This document shows, piece by piece, positions 42,871-54,589 of a stretch of DNA of 64,000 bases (position 1 is the stretch's first letter; every line of letters starts with the position of its first letter). Source of the DNA: Gnetum montanum (taxonomy: Eukaryota; Streptophyta; Gnetopsida; Gnetales; Gnetaceae). Position numbers and translations under genes: made by a program. The stretch is taken from contig MNCI01030541.1 in the NCBI GenBank assembly GCA_015680685.1, forward strand, positions 207,632 through 271,631, written 5' to 3'. The notes below the pieces were generated by a model, which was not told the DNA's origin, made no database searches, and worked only from the letters and a program-made list of their open reading frames with translations.

Positions 42871-43175
42871 TGCCGTTCAACTTATAGATTGTGTATTTTA
42901 GAGCGAGGGCTGGCTAGGTTGGTTTTTGCTACTTTGCTTTTGGGATTGTGCTATTGTTTTGGGGAAATCGAGTTGGAGGGCCCTAGAGGATGTCCTGCCA
43001 AATCAATTTTTGTAATGAGGGATATAGCAAGGGGGGAAATGCTTAATACCCCCTTCTTGTTGATTGGAGGGGTTTGTGGGGGGTGAGGAAGGGCTCTCCC
43101 TTTGTTTTTGGGATTGGATAACTAATGTAAATGGTGTTTCTAATTAATATAACCCAAATTTTTCCAAAATAAAAA

Positions 43176-43193
43176 AAAAGCTATAAAAACTTC
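43176..43193 (+). repeat. Right target-site duplication of LINE J
   Basis: AAAAGCTATAAAAACTTC, identical to 36449-36466. Confidence 0.93.
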
Positions 43194-43912
43194 CATCAAA
43201 CTTTTGAAGTTCCATATTTAAATCCATAACTCCCACTCAAGCATGAAACTCTAAAAAAGGAAAATAAAATACAAACAAATTCATGGAAACAACTCAAAAT
43301 TTCCTTCCCCACTTATTTTTCTATTATCGTAGACTACACCACTACAACGTGGAAGTGAAATGAACTCTATATTAGACTTCTTGCTTAAAATCCTCTTGAA
43401 TGTATCCATTGTGTTTCATGTCGTATTACCATTCTACATGTTAAAATGACATTCAACTATTAGCAAAAGAATTGATGAAAATCAAATCTTATCTATAGTT
43501 TCTTACTCTTCTACCTCCTTTCTGTTGGATCCATCTATGACCAATGTGAATGCAATATAGTTGGCTTCTTGAAGATACCCTCTAAACATCTGGTTTGCTT
43601 TGCTAGCCAAGATGAGTTGATCATGTCATTTTTTCCAATTTCATTCTCCTTTTGGGAATATTCTTACATTGGTTTTGAAATTGGTTGACATGGTATCCAA
43701 TTTTAAGTCCCTTGGCCAAATCAATATTGAGAGAGCAATATACTCTCAAGCACACTTTTGTGTCAAAAGGAAAAGAAAACCAGTGGTCCCATTCTATCAC
43801 TCAAACGTTTAATTGTAACACTTCTGCTACCTTGGACACTTCAAATCCATTGAAGTCCACCCTTTCAAATTTTCAAAGTTCATGGACACTCCTAAAAAAC
43901 CTCGAACCAGGA
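43194..43912 (+). mobile_element. Probable continuation of copia K, poorly recognisable
   Basis: Sequence on the far side of the LINE J target duplication should belong to copia K. Short readings (for example GSIYDQCECNIVGF near 43530 and HLVCFASQDELIMSF near 43590) look protein-like but I cannot place them on integrase or reverse transcriptase. It runs up to LINE L at 43913. Confidence 0.4.
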
Positions 43913-44188
43913 CGCCAGCTGTCTGGGGGCCCAGATCGTTGGGGAGGTCATCCTGCCCTCCACCCATAGCCTACAAGACGCAAAAATGTTCTTTGACAGG
44001 CCCGTGCCTTGAACCAGGAGCCGATAGGTGCCCAGATCTTCCCTGCCCCGCCTCTGGGCCCAGGGAGCAAATCTGGTGGGCCTACACTTCGCTTTTCTGC
44101 GTTGTCTTAAGTTGGGTCGCCAAGTCAACCTCCCCTAATTCTTCCTAGAGGCCCTCTTGCTCAAGTGACACGGCTGCCATTCCGATTT

Positions 44189-44395
44189 NNNNNNNNNNNN
44201 NNNNNNNNNNNNNNNNNNNNNNNNNNNNNNNNNNNNNNNNNNNNNNNNNNNNNNNNNNNNNNNNNNNNNNNNNNNNNNNNNNNNNNNNNNNNNNNNNNNN
44301 NNNNNNNNNNNNNNNNNNNNNNNNNNNNNNNNNNNNNNNNNNNNNNNNNNNNNNNNNNNNNNNNNNNNNNNNNNNNNNNNNNNNNNNNNNNNNNN
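44189..44395. other. Assembly gap (N) inside LINE L
   Basis: A run of Ns between the extension domain and the coiled coil, at the same place where LINE C has its poly-G/C tract (8724-8774). Both breaks probably reflect the same hard-to-sequence tract. Confidence 1.
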
Positions 44396-44399
44396 CCTC

Positions 44400-45057
44400 T
44401 GGACATAGGAACTGGCATGAAGAACTTCAACAAGCCACGTAGACGGCCGCAGACGAGGTGCAGGAGGCTGAGCAGAGGGAGTGGGAAGCCAAATGGCATG
44501 AAGCCCTCGCGCAGGCTCGGGCCGACTTGGAAGCCTAGTCCTCTGAACGCGAGCAGGAGTGAGTGAGGCAGCAGGACCTCATGACCAACGCTGCCAAGGC
44601 CCACCTAATTGACGAAATTCGAACACAAGTGCGGGAAGAGTTGATTCAAGAAGACGCGGCCCAAAGACAACGCACGCAGGCAGAGCAGGAGCGGCTTCAA
44701 GAGGAGGAGGATCAACGACAACGACAGCTCGACCAAGCTCATGAGCAGAGCACCCAACAATGGCTAAGAGGGGGGCGATGCCCGTACCTCATTCTTGGCA
44801 TCAACTGTGAGAGCTCATGGGCTGAGCTCAGATGCCATATCCGCCAGACCTTGGCACACTTCCATCCGGATGCAGGCACCTCGCATGCAGATTGGAGCCG
44901 ACGGGAGTCAGCCATGCAGGGTATCCAACAGACAGCCAGTTTCATGGACACAGAGGACCACCGGAACACTCTGGATATTCTCCATGAACTGAAGTGCCCC
45001 AACTGCGCCTGCCGACGAACCCATGAGAGGGGTTTGTTGAGTCCGAGTCGTGGGTGA
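44400..45057 (+). pseudogene. LINE L coiled coil and intact-looking HPD J-like module
   Basis: The coiled coil spans 44404-44750 (Glu/Gln/Arg-rich; stops TAG and TGA before 44563). From 44563 to 45057 the frame is open for 164 codons. The J-like part begins at about 44760: RGGRCPYLILGINCESSWAE, then helix II, then FHPDAGTSHAD with HPD at 44863-44871, then RRESAMQGIQQTASFMDTED, HRNTLDILHELKCPNCAC. The helix order, spacing and loop agree with DnaJ J-domains (about 70 residues: helix II, HPD, helix III, then helix IV). The final C-P-N-C-A-C-R is not part of a standard J-domain. This is the reference copy for structure prediction. Confidence 0.85.
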
Positions 45058-45263
45058 CGCTTGCCCCCCCCCCCCCCAGGGCTATTTCCCTGGGTTTGCT
45101 CCATGGTCAGTGTGAAATTTTTGTTTTGGGAGCTGGTTTGTTTGATTTTGGGGATTCTTCCCTACCATGGGGGGGCCATTCCTGATGGCCCACCATTTGT
45201 AATCTCTTGTACTATAGTTTGCATTTCTCAGTAATATAATCCCGACTACTTTCTCAAAAAAAA

Positions 45264-45945
45264 AAAAACTTTCATCTAAGATAGGAAAAAACATGGTGAG
45301 ATTTAAACTACCTTTTTTGAACAAGAGAATATATTAATAAAATAAGATTTGAATTACAATGACATTAGTCCTAGGATCTTAATAATCAACCAAAAAGATA
45401 AGATCAACTTTCTAATAAAATAATTGTTTCAAGCAACCATTCTAATCCTAACTCCCAAAATAAAAATATAATCATAAAAGGCTCAAAGACTCAAGCAGTC
45501 CATCACTCTTTGTTGGAGCCACCATGGTAGTAGGTTGTTAAGCTTGTGGTGCATCATTTTCTACAAACAAGGAATGTCTTTGAATTCAAGGGATTACATT
45601 TCACATTTATGAAGGCCATGAAATATGGTTGTCACCTTCACCTCCATCATTTCTTCATTCAATGTCTCGCCCATAACAACATCACTTGACTCTAGCCTTA
45701 TTTTGGCCCTCTAGAAAGTTGCTACCATGTCTTACATGCACAAACAACGTCAATCTTGCCCTGCACAGGTGCAAGAACAAGGTCATGATGTCAATAACAT
45801 GCAAGAACATTCATCTCAAGACAATGTTGCCAGTATGGAGAACACCAAAGCCATGGACCAAGGCAACACAAATACCACAAAAAACTATCAACAACAATGC
45901 TATGAACATATCAAAGAACTTGTAGGTAGATAACACACAGAATAT
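45264..45945 (+). mobile_element. LINE relic: end of extension domain, very old
   Basis: Near 45575-45715 the translation gives FEFKGLHFTFMKAMKYG followed by LILAL, aligning with KLQGLHFAFLHCLRLG...LILALWRGA of LINE C and with copy F. After this come 80 or so Gln/Asn-rich codons (45720-45930) that may derive from the coiled coil. The rest (45264-45560) shows nothing. Confidence 0.5.
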
Positions 45946-45977
45946 TGACAACTTGGGAATAGGGTCTAGTTTTGGCG

Positions 45978-47296
45978 ATGGGTGCAAGCAAAGTGAGTGT
46001 GAGCGGAGTGAATGGCTACAGTGTGAGTGAAGGGAACGGGCACTGTGCGCACGACAAGGGCACGCAACCCAATCCACAAGCAGCCAACCTTGAGGGGCAC
46101 GCTATAAGGGGATATGCTGACAGGGGCTCTGAGGCGACGAACGGGGACATTGAGAAATGCTCCAATTTGGATGGTGTCATGTGCCACTGGGTTAGTGGAC
46201 CGCCAATGGAGGGGGTAAGGATGATGGAGCATAGTCTAATAGGATGCTTCGTATCTTCTAGCGCCCACCCCTAGATGGACCTTATTCAGCAGCGGACAAA
46301 GGAGGTGTGGGAAGTAGGGGCGGTGGACGTGAGAAGCCTGTCAGAGGACCTGCTCCTGCTTATTTTTCAAACGAAGAAAGACCGTGATACAGTCCTCCAA
46401 GGTGGGCTGTGGTTCTACGATGCCAAAGGGCTCGCTTTGACCCCCTGGCGGCCAAGGGCACATCCAGAGACAGACTTATTTGCTTGTGCCCCAATGTGGG
46501 TCCATGTTTCTGGGATTCCGTGGGAGATGTGGAGCCTAGACTTTCTCAGGCATATTGTGGGGTTTTTGGGCGAATTCATCACCTTCAATAAGGTGGCACA
46601 AACGATGGAACATATGGATTTTGCCCATTTTTGTGTCTGGCAGACCTTATCCCCAAAGGACTTAACCAAGAAGGTTGTACTCGAACTCCCTGGCAACGAG
46701 GAATGGCTATGAGCAAAGTTCAAAAATTTGGAGATTGGCCCCCAGTCAAAAAAGCACTACCCCCCCCCCCCCCCCCCCCCCCCTTCCCAAGGGGGGGTTG
46801 CTCCCTTTACGGGAAGAACGGTCATCGTGAGCCTAACTGTCGGGCTCGGGGTGGGGGAGCAAAGCTGGTGCGGGCTAAGGCACATGAGCCTAGAGCTAGT
46901 GGGGGTTGGATGGTGGTTGGGCATAAGGGACGATTGTTCGTAACGCCCGTGCCCCCTCCCCCACTGCAATGGGTTTCCCCATCATGCCAAGAGCAAGCTC
47001 CCTACTCTTCTTCGATCTCTCCACCCTCAGTTGAGTCAACGGTACCTAGAATTGTGCTTCCCCCTCTTGGCAATTGGGTTAATGTGGTTCGAGGGAGCAC
47101 CAAATCTCAAAAGCTTGAGGAGGCCTGCCCACAATCAAAGGATTCTGCATGTACCTCGATGTCACTGACAGGGAGCCGCCCTAGCCGCCCCTCTGAAAAC
47201 TTGGTGCGGGACAAGCAAACAAAAAGGAGTATTGACTTGGAGCTACAACAAACCGTGCAAGAGGTCTACTGACGCCGCTCGATCGATCATGCATGA
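45978..47296 (+). pseudogene. LINE M ORF1 (DUF4283 plus CCHC knuckle)
   Basis: ATG at 45978. The Gly/Asn-rich N-terminus is followed by DUF4283: MMEHSLIGCFVSSSAHP near 46220, LLLLIFQTKKDRDTVLQGGL near 46340, FYDAKGLALTPW near 46415, IPWEMW near 46515 and MEHMDFAHFCVWQTL near 46605. Next, after a shift and a poly-C tract, is the knuckle C-S-L-Y-G-K-N-G-H-R-E-P-N-C near 46797, which fits C-x2-C-x4-H-x4-C except that the second Cys reads Tyr. The tail LGNWVNVVRGSTKSQ near 47070 and SIDLELQQTVQEVY end at TGA 47294-47296, overlapping the ORF2 ATG (ATGA 47293-47296). One TAG (46272) and one TGA (47270) interrupt it. Confidence 0.85.
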
Positions 47297-50200
47297 AGCT
47301 ACTTTTGTGGAATTGTAGAGGACAAGGTACATTGTATAAAAGAAATACCTTGCGACAGATTGTTCGCACTAAAGATTGTGACATTGTATGCTTTCAAGAA
47401 ACCAAACTACAAGTGGCAGAGGCTTGCCACCTTCACTAGGATGGCTGGAAGGTGCACCTACGACCCTATGTGGGGCAGGAAGGAGGCCTAGCTATCCTAG
47501 CGTGCTTTGAAATGCTCTTAGTTGACTTGTCGCAATGGCCCCTAACCATCCACAATCCCTCCCTGGGCCTATGGTTGACCAACTTCTATGGGGCCCAGGT
47601 TTGGAAGCAAAGGCTTTTGGAATTGGAGCGAGTGGTGATGCTAGTGCCAAATCGCCGAGCATGGCTAGTTGTTGGGGATTTCAACTAGCAGCTCCACTCT
47701 TGGAAAAGGTCTGGTGTTGGCTACTCCCCTCCCCCTGGAGCCCAGGAGTTTCAAGACTTCTTGTCGTCTTACTCGCTAGTTGACCTGGCAATTAAAAATT
47801 GTTAATTCACTTGGAGCAACAAGCGAAAGGGGGCTAACCATGTCCTCTCTAGAATTGATTGAGTTTGCATTAGCTCGAACCTCCTTCTAAGACTAGATGC
47901 ATGGGTCACAGGATAGGAGAGGGTTGCCTCGGATCACTAATCGCTCATTTGCTACATTGGGCCTTCGAGGAAACGGGCCCCTTGATCATTTCGATTTGAA
48001 GCAACTTGATTGCTCAAGCCCTAGTTACACCCCTTGGTTGAGGACATTTGGGAAAACTACTAGCCAGGCCAAGGGGATCCTAGGAACTTTTTCCAAGAGG
48101 GGCTCCTCTGTCTGAAGTGGGCTATCAGATCCATACCTATGGAGGAGAAGTTCTAGTTCCAGACGGACCGTACAACCCTTTGATCTAGACTAGCCCAAGT
48201 ACAATCCTGACAAGAAGATGGGAAGGACCTGCAAGACGAGGAGCAGAACATTCTAATGCAATTACAGGCACTTGACTTAGAAGAGGAAATCTATTGGAAA
48301 CAAAGATCGTAGGTCAAGTGGCTTAGGGAGGGAGACAGACAGACAAAATTCTTCTTTGCCACAGCCAAATCCCGTGGGTGGAGCCAACGACACGTGTTGC
48401 AGACTGACACAGGAGATCTGGTTGATGATCCGAAGGATGTTGCCAAAGAATTAGCAAGGTATTGGAGGGCAATCTAGGCAAAACAGCCCAAAATGCCCAT
48501 GTCAGTACGAGTTCTGCGAGTGTTGGGAGAAGAGGACAACGCTCAGCTACTAACCCCGTTTTCTTGGCAGGAGCTGAAAGTGACTATTGGAGCCATGCTT
48601 GGAGGGAAGGCACCTAGGCCAGATGGTTGGAGTCTCGAATTCTTAAAGGAATCTTTTGATATTATGGGACCCAACATCCTAGATGCCTTTAATCTAATGC
48701 TAACCAAGAGACAAGTCCGCTGTGAGATCAACTGCTCCCAAATTGTATGCATTCCCAAACGCACTGATGCCTTTTCTCTGGTCCATTTTTGACCCATTTG
48801 GGTCTGTAACATGTTGATCCATATTTTATCTAAGATGCTCATGTGGAGGTTGATCCCCATCATGCCCAAACTTGTTGGTGACAACCAAACGAGGTTCGTT
48901 CAAGGACGGACCCTACAAAACCAGGTGCTCCTCATGTAGGAGCTCCTTCACTCCATGCATCACTTGAAATTCCCTAGGCTGTGCCTCAAGCTAGACATCA
49001 CCAAAGCATACGATACGGTCAATTGGGAGGCACTTGCCGCCATTATGAGGCAAAAAGGATTTGATCCAGAATTCATCCAACTATGTATTCACTTGCAATC
49101 TTCAGCCATGTCTCCTTCAATGTGGGGGGTTGACTATGGGGATTCTCATCCCCTAGAAGGGGATTACAATAGGGAGACCCTCTTTCGCCTTTGCTCTTTA
49201 TCATCAACATGGACCTATTGAGATACTACTGCAAGGCTGCAGGAGTGGAGGGCTTGAGAATTGCTAGGGTGGAATGTTTGGCTGAACACTATGCAGATGA
49301 CACAATGCTAATTAGTCGGGCTAGGGTCCCACAAGCACAAGGCATTAACATGACACTTACATGGATGGCTGATGAGCTCAGCCTGGTGATAAACCATGAA
49401 AAGTCATTAGCACACTTCCTCAACGTTGACATGCAGGTGAAAAGCCAGGTTACACATTCTAGGGGTTCCTTCGGGCACGATTAGGGACTCCTACCTGGGC
49501 ATTCCACTATTTAATTCAGGACAATGTGCAGCTTAGGGGGTAGTTATGAAAAAAATTGAGACTTGAGTAGGAAACTAGGCAAACGGTTTCCTTACTCATA
49601 AAGGGTGGCTAGTGCTAGCATCGAGGGTGGTGGTAGCAATACCATGCTGTGTGGTTGCTATCGCTACCCCCCCCCCCCCCCCCCCCATGCATGTCGTGAT
49701 CCAGGCTATTGACTGACACATGCATAATTTTTGTGTGGTCAGGAGGTAGAGGGGGGTGCAAATTGCACTTGGCCAGCTAGGATCAAATTACGTGCCCTCA
49801 AGCTGCAGGGGGTTTGGGGATTTCTAAATTCAAAGATGAACTAATGCTTGGTCAACAATGCCTGCTATTTTGATTCACCCACCAAGATGAGGAGACAATC
49901 CAGTAGGTACGAATAATGAATGCCAAGTATGTTAGATGGCAGTCGGGGGCGCACAATTCGAGGTCATGGCGAACACTTTATGCCCATGCACAATGAATGC
50001 AACTGCAGGGGTGGTTGGATTGCGAGCCGCGCTGACTATTATCTGCCATGTATCCACTGGTACCAGGCTAGATGCAAATATGGCAAGGGCATTTGCCCAA
50101 AAAAGTTAAAGTCTTCTTATGGCTTCTTGAAAGTAATGCCTTGTTGGTACCGACGAATTTAAGGCACAGCCTCAACATCAACGCCATCTGCCCACTCTGC

Positions 50201-51850
50201 AGGAATGCACCCGAAACTATCCTGCATTTCGCCTTTCAATGTCTCTACATATGCGCCACGTGGCACACGATGGGGTTGGCCTCCCCCTCTAATGCTCTCA
50301 GGAAATTCCAAGGCCACATTACTTTTATGGGAGGCCTAGAAAACCCGAAATTATAGAGTTTTTCAACATCGCCAACTAACCCCCCCCCCCCCCCCCTTTT
50401 GTAGGTGGCTTTGCAGGTTGTAGGAGCGTGGGAAGAAATCATGTCAATAATGGGGATTACGTCGACCTATGAACCTAACTATGTAGTGTTTCAAGTGAAT
50501 ACTGAGCTCTGAGGAATGGTAGAACAATGTCGCTAGGATAATGTCCTGTCAAGGCTTATGGGTGACCCGGCCCTTCCAGGTGACACCTTCTTTACCAACT
50601 AGCAGGATAACCGGACAATTTTCCAAGGCATCCAAATTACCCTAACAAAAAAACGATTGCTAGATATCTGGGAGCCTAGGAAGAGGGCGAAATCATTTTG
50701 CCCATTGCCTGAGGAATACAGGACACCAACATGTTCTTTATTGGGCTGGTGCCACGCACACAAAGTCAACAGGTGCCCAAGTCTGCCCTGCCACCTATTT
50801 GGGCTCAAGCTACTGAGTTGGTTGACCGGTTTTTCGTCCAATATGGCAATGGGTCCAAACTCTAGTGCATGCACTTTATATTCCTAACATGTTTGAAATT
50901 GAGAGCTAGGGTCAACTTGTCTCGCTTTTTTTGGTTGTCTTGCAATAGCAGAAGAGGGGGTGCCATTCTGGGCTTATTTTGCCCCTTTGGCAAGGGGCAG
51001 TAGGGGTGCAGCCGCGATCGAGCCCAAGACCATCTAGGCCCTCAAGGTCATCCTAGTCATAGGAGGGTCCATCCGGTCCCTCTAGGCCCTCATAGTCCAA
51101 GGCCATGCCCGTAGTGGTATATTCCCGAAAGTGGACTAGCCCTTGAGAGTTAACTATCTCAAACCCTATGGCAGTGGCGAACACTTTTCCACGAACAAAG
51201 TCTGGACATGATGTGTTGCGAGCAAAGGAGCTACACCATGTGGCGAAGGAAGCGGCAACCACTACTCAGGTTGAGGAATAGCGAGAATGGGAAGCCAGAT
51301 GGGAGAAAACCCTCGCTCAAGCGTAGGCTAACTTGGAAGCCCGCTTCCAGGAGCGGGAGCAGGAGCTGCTTCGGTAACAAACCTTGATGGTGGAGGCTGC
51401 CCAGGCCCGGTTGGCTAACAAGCTTCGTGCCCAAATTCAAGAGCAGTCGCTATAGGAGGAGCCTACTCGCAAAGAGCGTGAGAGGGCAGAGTAGGCACAA
51501 TAAGAGAGGGAACAGGAAGAGGAAAGACAAAGATAGAGGCAACTAGATCGAGTGCACAAGCAAAGCATGCAACAGTGGCTTCGGGAGGGGAGATGCCCAT
51601 ATGTAGTGCTAGGCATAAACTATGACTACTCATGGGGGGTGCTCTGACGACACATCCATCGTACATCCACATGTTTCCACCCAAAGGGGGGGACGTCGAT
51701 TGAGGAGCAGAGTTGTCGAGAGGCTACCATGCAAGCAATTCAGCAAGCAACCAATTTCATGAATTTTGAATTGCACCATAATACTTTGGATATCCTCCAC
51801 ACTCTCGAGCGTCCACACTGTGCGTGTCATAGGCTGCCGACACATCTATA
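47293..51850 (+). pseudogene. LINE M ORF2: endonuclease, RT (YADD), zinc tail, extension, coiled coil, HPK J-like module
   Basis: Endonuclease: MKLLLWNCRGQGTLYKRN at 47293, VCFQETK near 47388, LVVGDFN near 47665, FTWSNKRKG near 47805, ERVASDH near 47915. Reverse transcriptase: LREGDRQTKFFFATAKSRG near 48320, LGGKAPRPDGWSLEFLK near 48600, CLKLDITKAYDTVNW near 48980, YADD at 49290-49301. Zinc tail: PKKVKVFLWLLESNALLVPT near 50093, CPLC near 50188, HFAFQC near 50225. Extension: PALPGDTFFTN near 50570. Coiled coil 51270-51560. J-like: REGRCPYVVLGINYD near 51580, HPK at 51678-51686, MQAIQQATNFMNFELHHNTL, PHCACH. Stops are mainly TAG. Confidence 0.85.
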
Positions 51851-52066
51851 GTCTCCCTCCTTAGGGTTGGGATCATGTTTCCATTGTTTCCAATTAGCCA
51901 ATCTAGCCTTGTTTTGTGATGTGGTTTTGTGTTTCTTGGTTAACGGCTACTTGGGGTTCTCCTCTTGATCGCGGATAAATCCGTGTTGGTGTTGGCCATC
52001 TCTGGTGGCCTGATTTTGTAATTTTAGCTTTTCTTTCTAGTAATTTAAATCCAAACATTCTTTCAA

Positions 52067-52073
52067 AAAAAAA

Positions 52074-52100
<27 letters not shown>
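52067..52100 (+). repeat. (CA)n microsatellite at the LINE M 3' end
   Basis: AAAACACACACACACACA: the poly-A tail of LINE M grades into about 14 CA units. Microsatellites often arise from LINE tails. Confidence 0.9.
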
Positions 52101-52104
<4 letters not shown>

Positions 52105-52639
52105 GCAGCAAGATCAACCTCAATGCCCTCCCTCTTATATGCCTCAATAGTCTCAGATGCAAAACCAAAAAATGGATCACATGGCTCATGATAAATGTGA
52201 TGAAGAGGTATCAGAAAAATGCTAGGAGGTACCACCACTACGATAACAGGCTTAAGCTTATGCATCCAACTAAATGGTAATTGATGCTTCCTATGTTGTG
52301 GAATATGTAGGGGATTGCTAGATTTGTTGTTATTTGTGTTCATTTAGTGCTTTATTTTGATCCGTTTATGTATGCTTTCTCTTGTTTCCTTTCTGAATGT
52401 TCAACCTACAAAAATGGTGATCATCCCTACATACAGTCTCTCATCCTTGTACATAGTTGCTAATGAGCCCTATGTGGCCTCTAGACCTATCCATACTGTC
52501 ATCTTTTGTGTCAATGAGTTGCTACCGTGGAAGCCATATTGATCTTGGGCTTCCAATTTTGTAATTATCCTTAACTTTCTTTAGCTTAATAATAATAATA
52601 ACTAACCATCTTCTTAAAGAAAGGCTTGGGCAGTCAAGT
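52101..52639. other. Stretch without recognised genes
   Basis: AT-rich intron sequence. Some protein-like readings (for example TIVIPTYSL-type text near 52420) do not match any family that I can name. Confidence 0.4.
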
Positions 52640-53450
52640 CCCATTTTAAATATTATATTGTCCTCCCAATTTTTTACAAGTCATCACAATATCTAGATTT
52701 ATTTATGTTCCATCAAAATTTCTTGAATTTCTTTCCTTCCAAATTTGAAAGATCATATGTACTAGCAAAGCACTTCAAATTTTATTAATGCATGAGTTCC
52801 ATCAATCCAAGTCCAAGTTGCTACAAGATCCAATAAATATTTTAGCTTAATAAAATCCTAATTTGTAGATTTCCAAGCTCTATTCCAAATATGAGAAATT
52901 TTAGGGCAATGCAAAAAGATATGATTAGCAACTTCTCAAGCATTATTATAGAAACCTTCATTCATACTCACTTTAACAAATCATCAATTGTTAAAATTTT
53001 CCTTTTCCATGAGAATTTAAAAAAGCCAAAAGCTTTAGGCTTTAATTCTACTTTCTTCCAACAAATAGCTTATTTATCTACTTGACCTATGTGCAATGTA
53101 TCATAAGCCTCTATAACTTGGTATGAATATTTATTTTCTCAAAACCAAGCCTCACCATCTTTGAATTTTATGCTATCATTTTTCATTCATTCATGTACAT
53201 TTTCAAGTCCTGCATCTATATTGCAAAGCACCTAACAATATGAAATCCTTCTAGAAAACTTTTAGTGTAATTTAAATATTTTGCCTTCACTACTATGACC
53301 CACATGACATCTTCATCCATAATTTTTCAAGGTAACCTTTCCAAAAAATCCATCAACCATCTTCAAATAATGTTATTTCTTAAGTTCAAGTAGACTACAT
53401 TCCCATGGATGACAACTCTATCCTATCAAAGAAAATCACATTCTAATTTT
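52640..53450 (-). mobile_element. Old ordinary plant L1 fragment O: zinc-binding tail
   Basis: On the minus strand near 52990-52860 the text KILTIDDLLK is followed by a frame giving EVANHIFLHCPKISHIWNRAW, the zf-RVT pattern of common plant L1 elements (...C-x2-C-x-E-x-x-x-H-L-F-x-x-C...W). Near 52740-52700 comes QIWKERNSRNFD-like text, the normal C-terminus of plant LINE ORF2. It is a different family from copies A-N and shows no J module. The RT part lies at 55080-54590, on the far side of other insertions. Confidence 0.65.
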
Positions 53451-53489
53451 TCTAGTGTCTTTATTGCATCCTTTAAGGCCCCAAGATAT

Positions 53490-54540
53490 GACATTAAGTG
53501 TTATGGTATAAATTGATGACAAGCTGCATCGATGGATGGTTAAAAGCATTGACGCAGATACGTTGGTATAAATTGATGACAATTGTGACTTAACTATAAT
53601 CTTCCAAACATGGTGATGAGTCCTACTTAGATAGGCTACATCAACACATGGTTAGATGCGTTGACGCAAATGAGTTGACGCTAATGTAGGTAGTGCCCCT
53701 ATAAATGCACTCGCCACCTACATTTATGACAACTTAGAATTGGTAGCATAGTGAAGTTCTTGCAAATTCTCTTCTCCAGAGTTAGAATATTTTCCCTATT
53801 AGTGTTAAAAGTGTGAATTAAAGAGATTCTACAATGCTTTATTCAAATGCCATGTACCTAAATGCATTGACATAAACAGCAATCAAGCTGAGATTTCTTA
53901 TATTCATTGCAACACTTAATTAGTTTACTCTTTAATATTAGCACTTTACTTTTTATGCAATTTACATTCATGATTTCAATTAATTAATGTACTTAACCAT
54001 AAATACGTAAGTACAACCACTTCGAGCATCACATATTCTGCTTGGTAATCCCAGTAGTGGATATTTGGTATGCCTAGTAATAGCCACTTGGTAACTCAAT
54101 AGCATTAATACCAATTCGGGATGTATATTGCAAGTGAAAACAATTACTTTACGTTAGAATAGTTAGTTACTAGATTAGCTAATTAGTGAGATAGTTAATT
54201 GTTAAATCTTCATTTACTTCTAGCTATTAGGATAAGGATATATATATATATATATAATACTTATAAAAATAGACATCATGTAACTTAACTCACATTTACC
54301 CATACATACTAATAACACAAGTGTGAATTAGGAAGACAATGATCATAAAACTCCTCAATTCACTATTTAAGACTATAGGCAGCTTAAAAACTAAGTCTAC
54401 GGAATTCGACTGGATGGCTAGTGAACACTTGTGATTCGTATGGTTAGGCGTACAGGATACTCATTGCTCATCACATGGTAAGGAGCTTTTCTTGCCAACT
54501 AGCTAGTTTTTTAGCCATCTTCTCTGGAACCTTAGGCCAC
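53490..54540. other. Possible solo LTR or LTR-like sequences inserted in fragment O
   Basis: This interval separates the two parts of fragment O, so it is probably an insertion. It includes CTATAAATGC (53699) with LTR-like context, a (TA)n run at 54238-54257, and two repeats of GGTATAAATTGATGACAA (53505 and 53562). I could not define TG...CA ends or a target duplication, so the element type remains open. Confidence 0.35.
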
Positions 54541-54589
54541 AATTCTAACTCTTTTATTATATTTTCTTAGAAGACTAGCCCACTCATTT

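Larger units (their letters stand above)
36467..43175 (+). mobile_element. LINE J, full-length copy, HVD/YAND lineage
   Basis: A 6.7-kb insertion in copia K flanked by a perfect 18-bp target duplication. It includes ORF1, ORF2, extension domain, coiled coil, J-like module and a 3' end TAATATAACCC...TTTTCCAAAATAAAAAA. A 260-bp tandem duplication lies in the endonuclease region. It is AT-richer than LINE C and has many TAG stops. It resembles G and H more than C, M and N. Confidence 0.92.
43913..45263 (+). mobile_element. LINE L, 5'-truncated, closely related to LINE C
   Basis: Begins inside the extension domain (AGCTGTCTGGGGGC, matching 8397 in LINE C) and ends GTAATATAATCCCGACT then CTTTCTCAAAAAA. 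It is GC-rich like C. An N gap covers 44189-44395. The 3' end encodes the best-preserved J-like module in the window. No clear target duplication was found, although copia-derived sequence surrounds it. Confidence 0.85.
45946..52066 (+). mobile_element. LINE M, near full-length copy
   Basis: Order as in LINE C: ORF1, ORF2, extension, coiled coil, J-like module. The 3' end CTAGTAATTTAAATCC, then TTTCAAAAAAAAAA, matches copy A. The 5' limit is approximate (about 45946). AACACACA occurs just left of it and again in the CA repeat at the 3' end, which may be a target duplication expanded into a microsatellite. Reverse transcriptase YADD is intact. Several homopolymer C tracts break the frames (46758-46783, 49669-49686, 50380-50396). 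Confidence 0.88.
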
